A stretch of DNA of 52,425 bases from an uncultured beta proteobacterium (lineage in GTDB: Bacteria > Pseudomonadota > Gammaproteobacteria > Burkholderiales > Nitrosomonadaceae), in assembly GCA_900696615.1 (NCBI GenBank), contig CAADGS010000015.1, positions 1 to 52,425 of the forward strand, given 5' to 3'. The translations under genes were made by a program, and so were the position numbers. This document shows, piece by piece, positions 31,187 through 41,298 of the stretch (position 1 is its first letter; every line of letters starts with the position of its first letter). The notes below the pieces were generated by a model. It was not told the DNA's origin. It was given only the letters and a program-made list of their open reading frames with translations, and did no database searches.

Positions 31187-31740
31187 CTACCATATCTTTC
31201 GTGATATTCATTTCCACCATTTATATGGGTGATTTGTCCACGGATGTTGGTTCCTGGAGAGAACTCACGATGAACAAATAAGTATTCATTCATTTCAACA
31301 GGCGAAAAATTATTAAATGCAGCGGGGGATGAAACCATTACAGGCATTGCAGCCTCTGGCAATTTGCTGCCATTTTGATTTGGATTATCTGCAAGCATTG
31401 TCCGCTCTGTCATATTGGAAGGTGTATGAATTACTAACCACGCGGAAATTGCAACGACCAATGAGGCCGCTAGCGAAACCGCAAATACTTTATATTTTTG
31501 CTGTTGAAGTGTGGTGGTTTTTTTGGGGGATAGTACAGTGGGTTCTGCTATTAGTTTTTGGTTTACTTTTTGAGATACATCGGTTGATAATCGTGAAGAT
31601 TGCCTTAGCGTATCACCGATAAGATGATATGTTTGCCATTTTATTCGTAACTCATCATCCTTTCGTAATACCTCAAGAACACTTGAGACATCGTGTTTTT
31701 CTAATTCGCCATCCATTAACGCTGATATTTTGCTTTTCAC
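31183..31740 (-). CDS. rseA: Anti-sigma-E factor RseA/MucA
   Basis: 'KISALMDGELE...WQTYHLIGDTLR'; single TM; adjacent to rpoE. Confidence 0.93.
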   Translation of the reverse strand: MKSKISALMDGELEKHDVSSVLEVLRKDDELRIKWQTYHLIGDTLRQSSRLSTDVSQKVNQKLIAEPTVLSPKKTTTLQQQKYKVFAVSLAASLVVAISAWLVIHTPSNMTERTMLADNPNQNGSKLPEAAMPVMVSSPAAFNNFSPVEMNEYLFVHREFSPGTNIRGQITHINGGNEYHERYGR

Positions 31741-31741
31741 C

Positions 31742-32341
31742 TTACCACCTCTTGTCTTTACTCGTCCCTAACAAGGGACGCAATTGTTCAGATATAGCTT
31801 CACGCGCACGAAATATTCGCGAACGTACGGTACCAATCGGGCAATTCATTATATTTGCAATTTCTTCATAACTTAATCCATCAATTTCTCTTAAAACTAT
31901 CGCAGTGCGCAACTCTTCAGGCAACAAATCTAATGTATGATTAACGGTTTGAGCTATTTGCTTACTCATCAGTTCACTTTCAGGGGTATTCATCTCCTTT
32001 AAAATACCGCCATCTTCAAAATTCTCGGCATCTTCATTATCAAATTCTTGCAATGTGGGCACTTTTCGCCCCTGAGACACCAAGAAGTTTTTTGCCGTAT
32101 TGATACCGATACGATATAACCACGTATAAAAAGCACTATCACCACGAAACGAAGGCAATGCTCTATACGCTTTAACAAAAGCTTCCTGCGTCACATCTTC
32201 AACTTCAGCAGCATCGCGAATGAAATGTGAAAGTAAACGAGCTAGCTTACGTTGATATTTGATAACCAGTAGATCGAATGCATGCTTATCTCCGCCTTGA
32301 ACCCGTTCTACTAATTGTTGATCGACTTCCCGATCACCCAT
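31742..32341 (-). CDS. rpoE: RNA polymerase sigma factor RpoE/AlgU
   Basis: ECF sigma: 'DVTQEAFVKAYRALPSFRGDSAFYTWLYRIGINTAKN' and 'EIDGLSYEEIANIMNCPIGTVRSRIFRARE'. Confidence 0.98.
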   Translation of the reverse strand: MGDREVDQQLVERVQGGDKHAFDLLVIKYQRKLARLLSHFIRDAAEVEDVTQEAFVKAYRALPSFRGDSAFYTWLYRIGINTAKNFLVSQGRKVPTLQEFDNEDAENFEDGGILKEMNTPESELMSKQIAQTVNHTLDLLPEELRTAIVLREIDGLSYEEIANIMNCPIGTVRSRIFRAREAISEQLRPLLGTSKDKRW

Positions 32342-32632
32342 ACTTCTTGATCCCTGAGCATTTTTTGAAAGAGTGCCTGATTTATTCTTGTTCTATTTTG
32401 TAAAGTAACGACACGAATAGAATAAGTATATCCGTTCAAACTGATCTCGGGAACTAGATAATTTAATATCAATTGCATTAATGACAATTAAGACAGTTAA
32501 TTAGTTCATAACTTAAGCTGGAATCAACTCCAAATTCTCCAAATTGCTATAAGCAAGGACATGAACTTTAGTGAGTCTGTTATCATTGAAAATTTAGCGC
32601 TTTCCTATATTACTAAAATTTCTTTCAGTTTG

Positions 32633-34234
32633 ATGGTTAACAATTATTTTGATACGCTGATCATTGGTAGTGGTTTAGCTGGATTTGCACTTGCGCTTTA
32701 TCTAGCCCCATATAAGAAAGTTTGCATCGTCACCAAACAAGCCGTCGATTCTGGTGCTAGCTCATGGGCACAAGGCGGTATTGCGGCCGCTTTATCAAAT
32801 ATCGACACACCATCGCAACACACTCAAGATACATTAATTGCCGGGGCCGGTTTATGCGATAGCGAGATTACGCAATATGTCACAGAACATGCGGTCAGTG
32901 CTATACGTTGGCTGATAGAACAAGGAGTTATTTTTACTGGTGATACAACCAGTGACACTGGATTTCATCTTACCAAAGAAGGCGGTCATAGCGTGCGGCG
33001 TATTATTCACAGTGGCGACGCAACTGGCAAAGCGGTTCAACAAACACTCTTAGAAAAAATCAGAGCTCATTCAAATATCTGTGTATTAGAACATCACATC
33101 GCCATCGATTTGATTACCAGCGATAAGCTATCTGACTATCATTCAAAAATGCAAAATAGGCGATGCTTTGGAGCTTATGTGTTGGACAAAAACAAGGGTC
33201 GTGTTCGCACATTCACAGCTCAAAATACTGTACTGGCAACCGGTGGTGCAAGTAAAGTCTACCTCTATACCACAAATCCGGATACAGCCACTGGCGATGG
33301 CATCGCAATGGGTTGGCGTGCAAGTTGCAGTATCGCAAATATGGAATTTATCCAGTTTCACCCTACTTGTCTCTATCATCCCCATGCAAAATCATTTTTA
33401 ATCAGTGAAGCTGTCCGCGGTGAAGGCGGCTTATTAAAACTTCCAACTGGCGAACGTTTTATGCCTTGGCACGATCAGCGGGCTGAACTGGCGCCTCGGG
33501 ATATTGTTGCCCGGGCCATCGATTTTGAAATGAAGAAAAGAGGACTGGATTGCGTTTACCTTGATATATCTCATAAATCCGCTGCTTTTTTAAAAGAACA
33601 CTTCCCGACGATCCATGCCCGTTGCTTGAAATTAGGGATCGATATCACGAAAGAGCCCATTCCTGTTGTACCTGCCGCTCATTACACGTGTGGCGGCATT
33701 ATGACCGACAAAAATGGCAAAACTGAATTACATAACCTTTATGCCATTGGGGAAACCGCCCATACCGGATTGCATGGCGCTAATCGGTTAGCCAGCAATT
33801 CGCTATTAGAATGTTTAGTATTAGCTCACGCCGCAGGAAACGACATCATCAATCAGTCTGCACATGCACTACCGCGGCTCGCCGATTGGGATGAGAGCCG
33901 CGTTACTGATGCCGATGAAGAAATTGTGATCGCTCATAACTGGGATGAATTGCGTCGCTTCATGTGGAACTACGTTGGCATTGTAAGAACCACAAAACGT
34001 TTACAACGTGCACAACGAAGAATAGAACTGTTGCGTGAAGAAATTAATGAATACTATACCAACTTCCGCGTCACCAGTGATTTATTGGAGTTACGTAATC
34101 TGGTCGATAGCGCCGACTTAATCGTACGCAGCGCCATGTTACGTCATGAAAGCAGAGGATTGCACTATAGCAAGGACTATCCGGGTACGCTGCCCATTGC
34201 TGTAAATACCCTATTGAAAAAAGAAACGGGCTAG
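32633..34234 (+). CDS. nadB: L-aspartate oxidase (start probably 32633; ORF extends to 32561)
   Basis: 'DTLIIGSGLAGFALAL', 'SSWAQGGIAAAL', 'ALYGETAHTGLHGANRLASNSLLE'-type motif present as 'AIGETAHTGLHGANRLASNSLLE'. Confidence 0.96.
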   Translation: MVNNYFDTLIIGSGLAGFALALYLAPYKKVCIVTKQAVDSGASSWAQGGIAAALSNIDTPSQHTQDTLIAGAGLCDSEITQYVTEHAVSAIRWLIEQGVIFTGDTTSDTGFHLTKEGGHSVRRIIHSGDATGKAVQQTLLEKIRAHSNICVLEHHIAIDLITSDKLSDYHSKMQNRRCFGAYVLDKNKGRVRTFTAQNTVLATGGASKVYLYTTNPDTATGDGIAMGWRASCSIANMEFIQFHPTCLYHPHAKSFLISEAVRGEGGLLKLPTGERFMPWHDQRAELAPRDIVARAIDFEMKKRGLDCVYLDISHKSAAFLKEHFPTIHARCLKLGIDITKEPIPVVPAAHYTCGGIMTDKNGKTELHNLYAIGETAHTGLHGANRLASNSLLECLVLAHAAGNDIINQSAHALPRLADWDESRVTDADEEIVIAHNWDELRRFMWNYVGIVRTTKRLQRAQRRIELLREEINEYYTNFRVTSDLLELRNLVDSADLIVRSAMLRHESRGLHYSKDYPGTLPIAVNTLLKKETG

Positions 34235-34256
34235 GCCGCTACCAAATTTGCAGTAG

Positions 34257-36065
34257 GTGTTATCAATCATTATGTGCAGCAATCCATTCTATTTACGATC
34301 ATCATACCTATACCTTGTGCTGATAAGCCTACTGATATGGAACGGTGTTACATTGGCGCTTGCACAAGATTATTCATGTGAAATCCGAGGCAAAACGCAT
34401 ATTTGGATTTCACCCTTAAATCCAACATTTGAAGAACCCATCAAAATCATGGCAGTATCAACCGATGGCGCAATATCAGAGTTAATTCTGACCGACAGTC
34501 GAGGCCACCACATAACACTCCAGTCACGCTACCGGGGTGGCCCGCCCTGGAGCATATCAAGCGTGCTACAAAAACTGGATCAGGGCCATTATAGAGTGAC
34601 TGCGAACCGAAATGGCGAGACGATTGCTTGTCATCAGTTCACGATAGAATCGACTGCCGAACGGGCAGTACCCAAGGAATGGAATCTTGCGACAGAAGCC
34701 TTTTACGCTGCTTGGATTGAAGAGTTGTTTGGCGCACCGCATGAGGAAAATTTAAGTTTTAATTCGTTAGAACCTGTGTTACGCAATCGTGAACGCAACT
34801 TTCTCTATAATTATCATGGCCGCAATGAAGACAAGGACTTGCCGCTAACCCCTGATTGCGCCGATTTGCCCTATACTTTGCGTGCTTATTTTGCCTGGAA
34901 AATTGGATTGCCCTTTGCTTATCGAACGTGCGGGCGTGGTTCGATCAAATCACCGCCACAATGCGGCAATGCAACGATCATGTCGGAATTTACACGTAAC
35001 ATCAATGCGCAAGGCAGCTTCAAGAAATTTAGCAGACTATTGGTGGATACTGTTCATTCCGGTTCACTACGAACCGGTTTCGAAGAAGAATCGACGGACT
35101 GGTATCCCATCGCTTTTAACCGTGAAACATTATGGCCAGGAACTATATATGCTGATCCGTATGGCCATGTTCTAGTATTAGTCGAATGGGTTCCACAAAC
35201 AAGCAGCCAACCGGGTACATTATGGGTTGTCGATGCACAGCCGGACAATTCAATTGCACGAAAGCGAGTATGGGAAGGTACGCTACTGTTTACGAATACT
35301 GAGAGCGCAGGACCTGGTTTTAAGAATCTCCGGCCCGTGATAAGAACAACTGCAGAAAACTGGCACATACTAACCAATAAAGAATTGGTTGATCAATCGG
35401 ATTTCGCTTCTTTTTCGTTGGAACAAAGCCAACTATCGCGCGAAAAATTTTATGTCAAGCTAGCCAAGCTGATCAACCCGCATGGACTGAATCCTACGCA
35501 AGCTTATGAAACAACCTTGGATGCTTTGGTAGAACAACTTGAGACGCGCGTAAACTCTGTGGAAAACGGAGAAGCATATTTCCGCAAAAAACCGCGCAGT
35601 GTCATTCCAATGCCCAATAGAACGGCAATTTTTCAGACGCTTGGCCCATGGGAAGATTACTCCACACCTTCTAGGGATATGCGCTTACTCATCGCTATCA
35701 ACGTATTGCTGAGTTTGCCCGAAAAAATAATCCGTTATCCGGAATTATTCGTATTAAACGGAAAAAGTCCGGAACAAGCTAAAATGGAAATCGAGGACTA
35801 TCACAACAAGCGTATTCAAGAACGCAGCATCGTTTATACACGTAGCGACGGTAGCCCATGGGAGCTGTCTTTAGCCGAAATACTGGCACGAAAACCGGCT
35901 TATGAAATCGCTTATAACCCGAATGATTGCGCCGAAACGCGCTGGGGCGCCCAGCCAGACACTGAAGAATATTCCACTTGCCGCCGCCACGCACCAGCAC
36001 AGCAACGGACAAAAATGGAACAATACCGGTCGTGGTTTCGAGACACACAAAGACCGACTTATTAA
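34257..36065 (+). CDS. Large secreted hypothetical protein with a candidate papain/transglutaminase-like Cys-His-Asp signature
   Basis: N-terminal hydrophobic signal; 'PDCADLPYTLRAYFAWKIGLPFAYRTC', 'YADPYGHVLVLVEW', 'LWVVDAQPDN' in the order expected of a Cys-His-Asp triad. Confidence 0.6.
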   Translation: MLSIIMCSNPFYLRSSYLYLVLISLLIWNGVTLALAQDYSCEIRGKTHIWISPLNPTFEEPIKIMAVSTDGAISELILTDSRGHHITLQSRYRGGPPWSISSVLQKLDQGHYRVTANRNGETIACHQFTIESTAERAVPKEWNLATEAFYAAWIEELFGAPHEENLSFNSLEPVLRNRERNFLYNYHGRNEDKDLPLTPDCADLPYTLRAYFAWKIGLPFAYRTCGRGSIKSPPQCGNATIMSEFTRNINAQGSFKKFSRLLVDTVHSGSLRTGFEEESTDWYPIAFNRETLWPGTIYADPYGHVLVLVEWVPQTSSQPGTLWVVDAQPDNSIARKRVWEGTLLFTNTESAGPGFKNLRPVIRTTAENWHILTNKELVDQSDFASFSLEQSQLSREKFYVKLAKLINPHGLNPTQAYETTLDALVEQLETRVNSVENGEAYFRKKPRSVIPMPNRTAIFQTLGPWEDYSTPSRDMRLLIAINVLLSLPEKIIRYPELFVLNGKSPEQAKMEIEDYHNKRIQERSIVYTRSDGSPWELSLAEILARKPAYEIAYNPNDCAETRWGAQPDTEEYSTCRRHAPAQQRTKMEQYRSWFRDTQRPTY

Positions 36066-36357
36066 GATGCGATAGCGGTATTTCCAGTAGTAGATGAAAT
36101 ACTCTATTTTTATCATTCCAGTCAGAATTGAATGAAACTATGCTAATAGTTGACAATCCACAAACCCTTCGATAGTCTCAGCGCACGCACGAAACTTTGT
36201 ATAGTTATACGCTCGCCGTACCCTGATTAAACTAAATGAAACATTGGCACGAATAGATTGATCATTCCATGCCTTTTTTCTGAAGTTTGTCAGGATTGAT
36301 TTTTGTGCGATTAAAAATAAATATACTTACGCTCGTAAAATTAAAAAGGAGAAAATA

Positions 36358-36777
36358 ATGGAACTGAAAGGGTCTAAAACTGAGGGAAATTTAAAAGCCG
36401 CTTTTGCGGGAGAATCACAAGCTAATCGCCGCTATTTATATTTCGCGGCAAAAGCCGATGTAGAAGGTCAAAATGATGTTGCAGCGGTATTTCGTTCTAC
36501 TGCAGAAGGTGAAACGGGCCACGCGCATGGACATCTTGAATATTTGGAGAATTGCGGCGACCCTGCGACTGGCATGCCTTTTGGCTCTTCACGAGATAAC
36601 CTAAAAACCGCCATTGCAGGTGAAACACATGAATATACGGACATGTACCCAGGCATGGCAAAAACGGCACGTGACGAAGGCTTTGATGAAATTGCCGACT
36701 GGTTTGAAACACTTGCTAAAGCAGAACGCTCTCACGCCAACCGTTTTCAGCGCGCACTGGATAGCTTGACTGATTAG
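36358..36777 (+). CDS. Rubrerythrin (ferritin-like diiron domain only)
   Basis: '[30 protein letters not shown]'; 139 aa with no C-terminal rubredoxin cysteines. Confidence 0.93.
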   Translation: MELKGSKTEGNLKAAFAGESQANRRYLYFAAKADVEGQNDVAAVFRSTAEGETGHAHGHLEYLENCGDPATGMPFGSSRDNLKTAIAGETHEYTDMYPGMAKTARDEGFDEIADWFETLAKAERSHANRFQRALDSLTD

Positions 36778-36871
36778 TATGATAAAGGGGTTTAGCCAGG
36801 CAAAGCTCTGATTAAGCCCCGTCACCGTCAAACTAACAATCCTTATAATAAGCACTGAGATCGATTCCTTT

Positions 36872-38212
36872 ATGCCTATTCGTGAAGGTAGCCTAGAAGC
36901 CCCTAAACGCCATCCAATTGACTGGAAACATCCAGATTTTTATAACGAAGCTAGCCTGACTCAGGAAATGGAGCGGGTTTTCGACATCTGCCACGGCTGC
37001 CGGCGCTGCGTCAATTTGTGTACAGCATTCCCGCGATTATTCGATCTCATTGACGAAAGCTCGACCGGTGAACTCGATGGCGTCAATAAAAATCAATTCA
37101 CAGAAGTCGTGGATCATTGTTATTTGTGTGACATGTGTTTCATGACTAAATGCCCTTACGTACCGCCGCATGAATGGAACATCGACTTTCCGCATCTGAT
37201 GTTACGTGCCAAGGCAGTGAAATATAAAAGCAAGGGTGCAAGGTTTCGAGATAAGCTGCTATCGAATACCGATTTGATGGGTAAACTGGCCACCATTCCC
37301 GTTGTCGTACAAACTGTCAATGCCGTTAACAAAACGCCAGCCACACGCAAATTAATGGATACCATGTTAGGAATCCATGCAGATAGAAAGTTGCCTGAGT
37401 ATAGTGCGAATACATTTCGTGCAAACGCAAAACCTAACGCTACTTTTGCCGTCGTGAATGGCATCAAGACACCGGGCAAAGTTGCGATTTATGCCACGTG
37501 CTATATTAATTATAACGAACCAGGCATCGGTCACGATTTGTTAGCGATACTGGAACATAACGAAATTCCCGCTTGTTTGGTGAAAAACGAAGCCTGTTGT
37601 GGCATGCCGAAGCTCGAACTGGGTGATTTGGAAGCAGTGGAAGCCTTGAAAAACAAAAATATCCCACCATTACTAAAATTAGCGCAAGAAGGGTACGCCA
37701 TCATTTCCGCAGTACCCTCCTGCACGTTGATGTACAAACAAGAATTGCCACTCATGTTTCCGCATGATGAAGCGGTACAAGCCGTTTCTGCCGCTATGTT
37801 TGATCCATTCGAGTATTTATCATTGCGTAACCAAGACAACCTGCTCAAAACAGATTTTAAAAATTCATTGGGGAATGTTGCATACCATATCCCATGTCAT
37901 CAGCGCGTGCAGAACATCGGAAAAAAGACGCGCGATATTTTGCAGCTTATTCCAAATACAACCATCCATGTGGTGGAGCGGTGCTCAGGCCACGATGGTA
38001 CCTGGGGCGTAAAAAGTGAATTCTTTGCCGATTCTATGAAAATCGGCCGCCCGGTTTTTAAACAAATGGCTACCGCAAACCCGGATTACATCAGTTCCGA
38101 TTGTGCAATTGCCGCACGGCATATTGAGCAAGGTATCGGCGAAAACAAAGCATTAAAATCGCACCCGCTCACTTTATTGCGTATGGCTTATGGAGATCCC
38201 TTCGATCAGTAA
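36872..38212 (+). CDS. (Fe-S)-binding oxidoreductase, GlpC/heterodisulfide reductase-like
   Basis: 'CHGCRRCVNLCTAFP' and 'CYLCDMCFMTKCPYVPP' clusters; CCG-type 'NEACCGMP'. Confidence 0.9.
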   Translation: MPIREGSLEAPKRHPIDWKHPDFYNEASLTQEMERVFDICHGCRRCVNLCTAFPRLFDLIDESSTGELDGVNKNQFTEVVDHCYLCDMCFMTKCPYVPPHEWNIDFPHLMLRAKAVKYKSKGARFRDKLLSNTDLMGKLATIPVVVQTVNAVNKTPATRKLMDTMLGIHADRKLPEYSANTFRANAKPNATFAVVNGIKTPGKVAIYATCYINYNEPGIGHDLLAILEHNEIPACLVKNEACCGMPKLELGDLEAVEALKNKNIPPLLKLAQEGYAIISAVPSCTLMYKQELPLMFPHDEAVQAVSAAMFDPFEYLSLRNQDNLLKTDFKNSLGNVAYHIPCHQRVQNIGKKTRDILQLIPNTTIHVVERCSGHDGTWGVKSEFFADSMKIGRPVFKQMATANPDYISSDCAIAARHIEQGIGENKALKSHPLTLLRMAYGDPFDQ

Positions 38213-38268
38213 ATGGAAATTTCCTATAATCAATCGGTTGCCTCAGCCACTTCAATGGATAAAAAAAC

Positions 38269-38859
38269 ATGACGCCCATTACACGTGACAGTCTGCTGAC
38301 ATTGGAAGCGTATGCCAAGATACGCAAAGATTTTCGCGCCAAAGTTATGGCGCATAAAAAAACGCGCAAAATCTCATTGGGAGAAAATATCACACTGATT
38401 TTCGAAGACGAACTGACAATTCGTTACCAAATTCAGGAAATGCTTCATGTCGAACGCATCTTCCAAGAACAAGAAATCATTCATGAATTGGAAACCTACA
38501 CGCCGCTCGTGCCCAATGGTAGCGATTGGAAGGCCACGATGATGATCGAATACCCTGATCCGGCAATACGAGCAGCCAGACTTGCCACGATGGTGGGCAT
38601 TGAGGACAAGGTATGGGTAAGAATTGACGCGCACGCACCAGTTTATGCGATCGCTGATGAAGATCTGGAACGTGAAAATAATGGAAAAACCTCATCAGTT
38701 CATTTTTTACGCTTTGAACTTAGCGCAGACATGATTCATTCCCTGCGTCAGGGTGCACCCCTCAGTATGGGAGTGGATCATCAAGCTTATCAGGCACGTA
38801 TAGATATTACCGATGCCAGCATTCGAGACTCATTATTAAATGATTTAACCATTATATGA
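38269..38859 (+). CDS. DUF3501 family protein
   Basis: 'MTPITRDSLLTLEAYAKIRKDFRAKVMAHKKTRKISLGENITLIFEDELTIRYQIQEML'; follows the Fe-S oxidoreductase. Confidence 0.85.
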   Translation: MTPITRDSLLTLEAYAKIRKDFRAKVMAHKKTRKISLGENITLIFEDELTIRYQIQEMLHVERIFQEQEIIHELETYTPLVPNGSDWKATMMIEYPDPAIRAARLATMVGIEDKVWVRIDAHAPVYAIADEDLERENNGKTSSVHFLRFELSADMIHSLRQGAPLSMGVDHQAYQARIDITDASIRDSLLNDLTII

Positions 38860-39368
38860 GACGAACGCTAATTACTCTGATTTGTATCTTATTTTTGTTT
38901 GCCTGCGCCAAACCGCCATTCAAAGATGAATTCGAAAGTGACAAACCATGGATTGAGCAAATGACACAATTACCTGCTTATCCAGATACAAAAAATCTGC
39001 TGGCATTCGATGCAGGTGCTGCTACCAGTAATCATTACATGGTCGATACAACTTCGATCAAAATTGGCGGTGATGGTGTCATTCGCTTCAGTCTCGTGAT
39101 CCAATCACCTAACGGTGCGGAAAATGTCAGTTACGAGGGTATACGCTGCGCAACCAACGAAAGAAAACTATATGCACTCGGAAGGAATGACAAAACATGG
39201 GCACAACCTCGCATTTCTGAGTGGCAAAAACTTGATTTTGTACGGCAATTTTATGCACAACGAGAACTCTCCAAAAATATCTTCTGTCCACACCGTCAAA
39301 TTGTCGGTAGTAACGAAGAAGCCATTCAGGCATTGAAAGCTGGCATGCATCGAAGCATTATCCGTTAA
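38856..39368 (+). CDS. CNP1-like family lipoprotein
   Basis: Lipobox 'LFLFACAK'; 'ENVSYEGIRCATNERKLYALGRNDKTWAQPRISEWQ'. Confidence 0.8.
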   Translation: MRRTLITLICILFLFACAKPPFKDEFESDKPWIEQMTQLPAYPDTKNLLAFDAGAATSNHYMVDTTSIKIGGDGVIRFSLVIQSPNGAENVSYEGIRCATNERKLYALGRNDKTWAQPRISEWQKLDFVRQFYAQRELSKNIFCPHRQIVGSNEEAIQALKAGMHRSIIR

Positions 39369-39669
39369 GAAAAAAACAACTTGAAAATGGTTAGCTATCC
39401 GACAAAGCATAGAAGTAACCATATAAAGGTAAACGTGCAAACAGACTGTTTCTCGAGATCATGCAACCCACACTCCTATTTTTATGATTATGATTTAGGT
39501 TGTTATCTTTCTAAATCGCCTCGTTATTGCGTAATCATGGGTCTTGTCGGTCAAACCAAATCGCAGTCTTTTAAAGAACTACAGCCATTAGGTTCTGAGT
39601 TGGTTACCGTGAAATTAATAACCAGCATACGCACCCATCAACACTAATTAGCAAAGAACGATCTTTCCT

Positions 39670-39853
39670 GGCAACGTGCTGACCGAAAAGATTAACGGAT
39701 TACATAAGACTATAAACGAGGCAGTATGGCATTGCCCCTGCTAGTTCAAGATTGACGGTGTCGAATTTTCTACTTTGAAAAGGTTGGAGTGGTTCAATAA
39801 TGACCGTGGAGCCGATTAGAAATATGCAACAAGCAGAATCTGGAATGGCATAG
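39670..39853 (+). pseudogene. Decayed IS3-family transposase (orfB C-terminal remnant)
   Basis: Manual translation: GNVLTEKINGLHKTINEAVWHCPC*FKIDGVEFSTLKRLEWFNNDRG, then +1 frame VEPIRNMQQAESGMA*; matches IS3 orfB '(D)NALAE.INGLYK...vE.ATLeWvdWFN.RRLLEPIGNIPPAEaE'. Confidence 0.75.
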
Positions 39854-39959
39854 CATCGGCCAAATAAAGGGATTAGTAAATCCAGCTTATCCCGAAAAAT
39901 ATGGCTCTGGAAAAATCGTGATGACACACTGAATATTATTGACAATGGTTTATTTGAGA

Positions 39960-40679
39960 CTAGGGCTGAACCTCTACGATTGAATTAATTCGAGCAATTC
40001 CACTGATAATCCGCCCAGATTTGTTACGAACTTGAACAACTTGACCTTCTGCTGCATCAGCTAAAGCGATGCCTTCCGAACTGACACTAAACCCCCGTCC
40101 TTGGATAACTAAATTAACTTTCTGTCCACGTGAGATAACATAAGGTGCGCGCAGCATTTGTTGTCGCAATGGCTGACCGGCACTTAGATTGGTAGTGGCG
40201 ACTTTGCCGATTACATGATCCGCACTGGTAAATATACCGTCTGGCATTTGTGTCAAATTGACATTTTGAAATGTTATATCTTCAAAAGTTAGGGGTTGCC
40301 CGGATGAAACAGGTCGCGCAATATGCAATACACTGGTCATTACATTTACTTCAGCTTGAACGTAAATCGTCCAAATGACGTCTTGATGATTGCAACGGAC
40401 GCCAACCGAAGTTTTACCCCATAAGCGACTACCAGTTGGAATAAAAGGCTCTAATACTGGACAGTTAGGTAGATTAAGGTGGTTGTCAATTTTATCAATA
40501 TTAACTATTACCTCTCCTGGTAACGTTGACGTATTGCGGTATATAAAGTTCTCAACTGCGGTTTTTATCACAGCAATATCTTGCTGCTGCGCTACTGTCC
40601 TGGTCTGGGATGCTAACAGATCCGATGTAAAGAATGTCGTCTTGAGCAAACAAAGCATTATCACTAAGCAGCGTATCAT
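39960..40679 (-). CDS. flgA: Flagellar P-ring assembly chaperone FlgA
   Basis: SAF-domain features 'IARPVSSGQPLTFEDI', 'QPLRQQMLRAPYVISRGQKVNLVIQGRGFSVSSEGIALADAAEGQVVQVRNKSGRIISG'. Confidence 0.95.
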   Translation of the reverse strand: MIRCLVIMLCLLKTTFFTSDLLASQTRTVAQQQDIAVIKTAVENFIYRNTSTLPGEVIVNIDKIDNHLNLPNCPVLEPFIPTGSRLWGKTSVGVRCNHQDVIWTIYVQAEVNVMTSVLHIARPVSSGQPLTFEDITFQNVNLTQMPDGIFTSADHVIGKVATTNLSAGQPLRQQMLRAPYVISRGQKVNLVIQGRGFSVSSEGIALADAAEGQVVQVRNKSGRIISGIARINSIVEVQP

Positions 40680-40830
40680 AATTTATCCGATCATTCGTTT
40701 TTGCCGTCGCCGGCAATAATTGCCGCAATTATTTTATATCAAGCAAGCATTCAGCTAGTTATATTTAAAGATAGGATCTATTTCATGCTTTGTTCGCTGA
40801 TTGATAGATGAATCACTGCATTTATTATAC

Positions 40831-40847
40831 TTGGCATGCAAAATGCT
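40831..40847 (+). promoter_or_regulatory. Candidate sigma54 (-24/-12) promoter TTGGCATGCAAAATGCT upstream of flgB
   Basis: GG-N10-GC spacing and close match to TTGGCACGNNNNTTGCW. Confidence 0.5.
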
Positions 40848-40886
40848 CATAAATAAACTGTGAGTAAATTATTCAGGATTCATACT

Positions 40887-41297
40887 ATGATCAATAAGTT
40901 AGAGAAAGAATTAAATTTTCACCATCAAGCTTTGAATTTAAGGGTTGCGAGGCAGGAATTACTTTCAAGTAACGTAGCCAATGCAGATACTCCAAATTTT
41001 AAAGCAAAAGACATTGATTTTTCTAGTGTGTTAAACGAGAAGCTTTCAGCGGCCACAAATTCCAGTATCGTAAATTTAAATACAACATCTCCATCCCACT
41101 TTGGTTCTGTTAACGAAAGCGTTTTTGGAGATAGTCTGTTGTACCGTGTTCCGTTACAACCGAGTGCCGATGGTAACACAGTAGATATGGACATGGAACG
41201 TACTCGATTTGCTGATAATTCAATCAAGTATGATGCGAGCATTACTTTTGTTAATAATGAGTTTAGAAACCTAATGTTAGCTATGCAGGAGAGATAA
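40887..41297 (+). CDS. flgB: Flagellar basal-body rod protein FlgB (start probably 40887; ORF extends to 40860)
   Basis: 'SNVANADTPNFKAKDIDF' motif. Confidence 0.97.
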   Translation: MINKLEKELNFHHQALNLRVARQELLSSNVANADTPNFKAKDIDFSSVLNEKLSAATNSSIVNLNTTSPSHFGSVNESVFGDSLLYRVPLQPSADGNTVDMDMERTRFADNSIKYDASITFVNNEFRNLMLAMQER

Positions 41298-41298
41298 T

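Noticed and set aside
36244-36262. TTGGCACGAATAGATTGATC upstream of rubrerythrin as a sigma54 promoter
   Set aside because: The -24 element is good but the -12 GC is absent at the required spacing (TT instead of GC).
36358-39368. Rubrerythrin/Fe-S/DUF3501/CNP1 block as a brand-new system
   Set aside because: The arrangement appears to recur in other proteobacteria as far as I recall, so it is reported as understudied rather than novel.
39381-39647. 88-aa plus-strand ORF next to the IS3 relic
   Set aside because: No recognisable domain; could be more IS-derived debris, but I could not match it to a transposase segment.
39700-39945. 81-aa minus-strand ORF
   Set aside because: Antisense to the IS3 orfB relic; no family resemblance.
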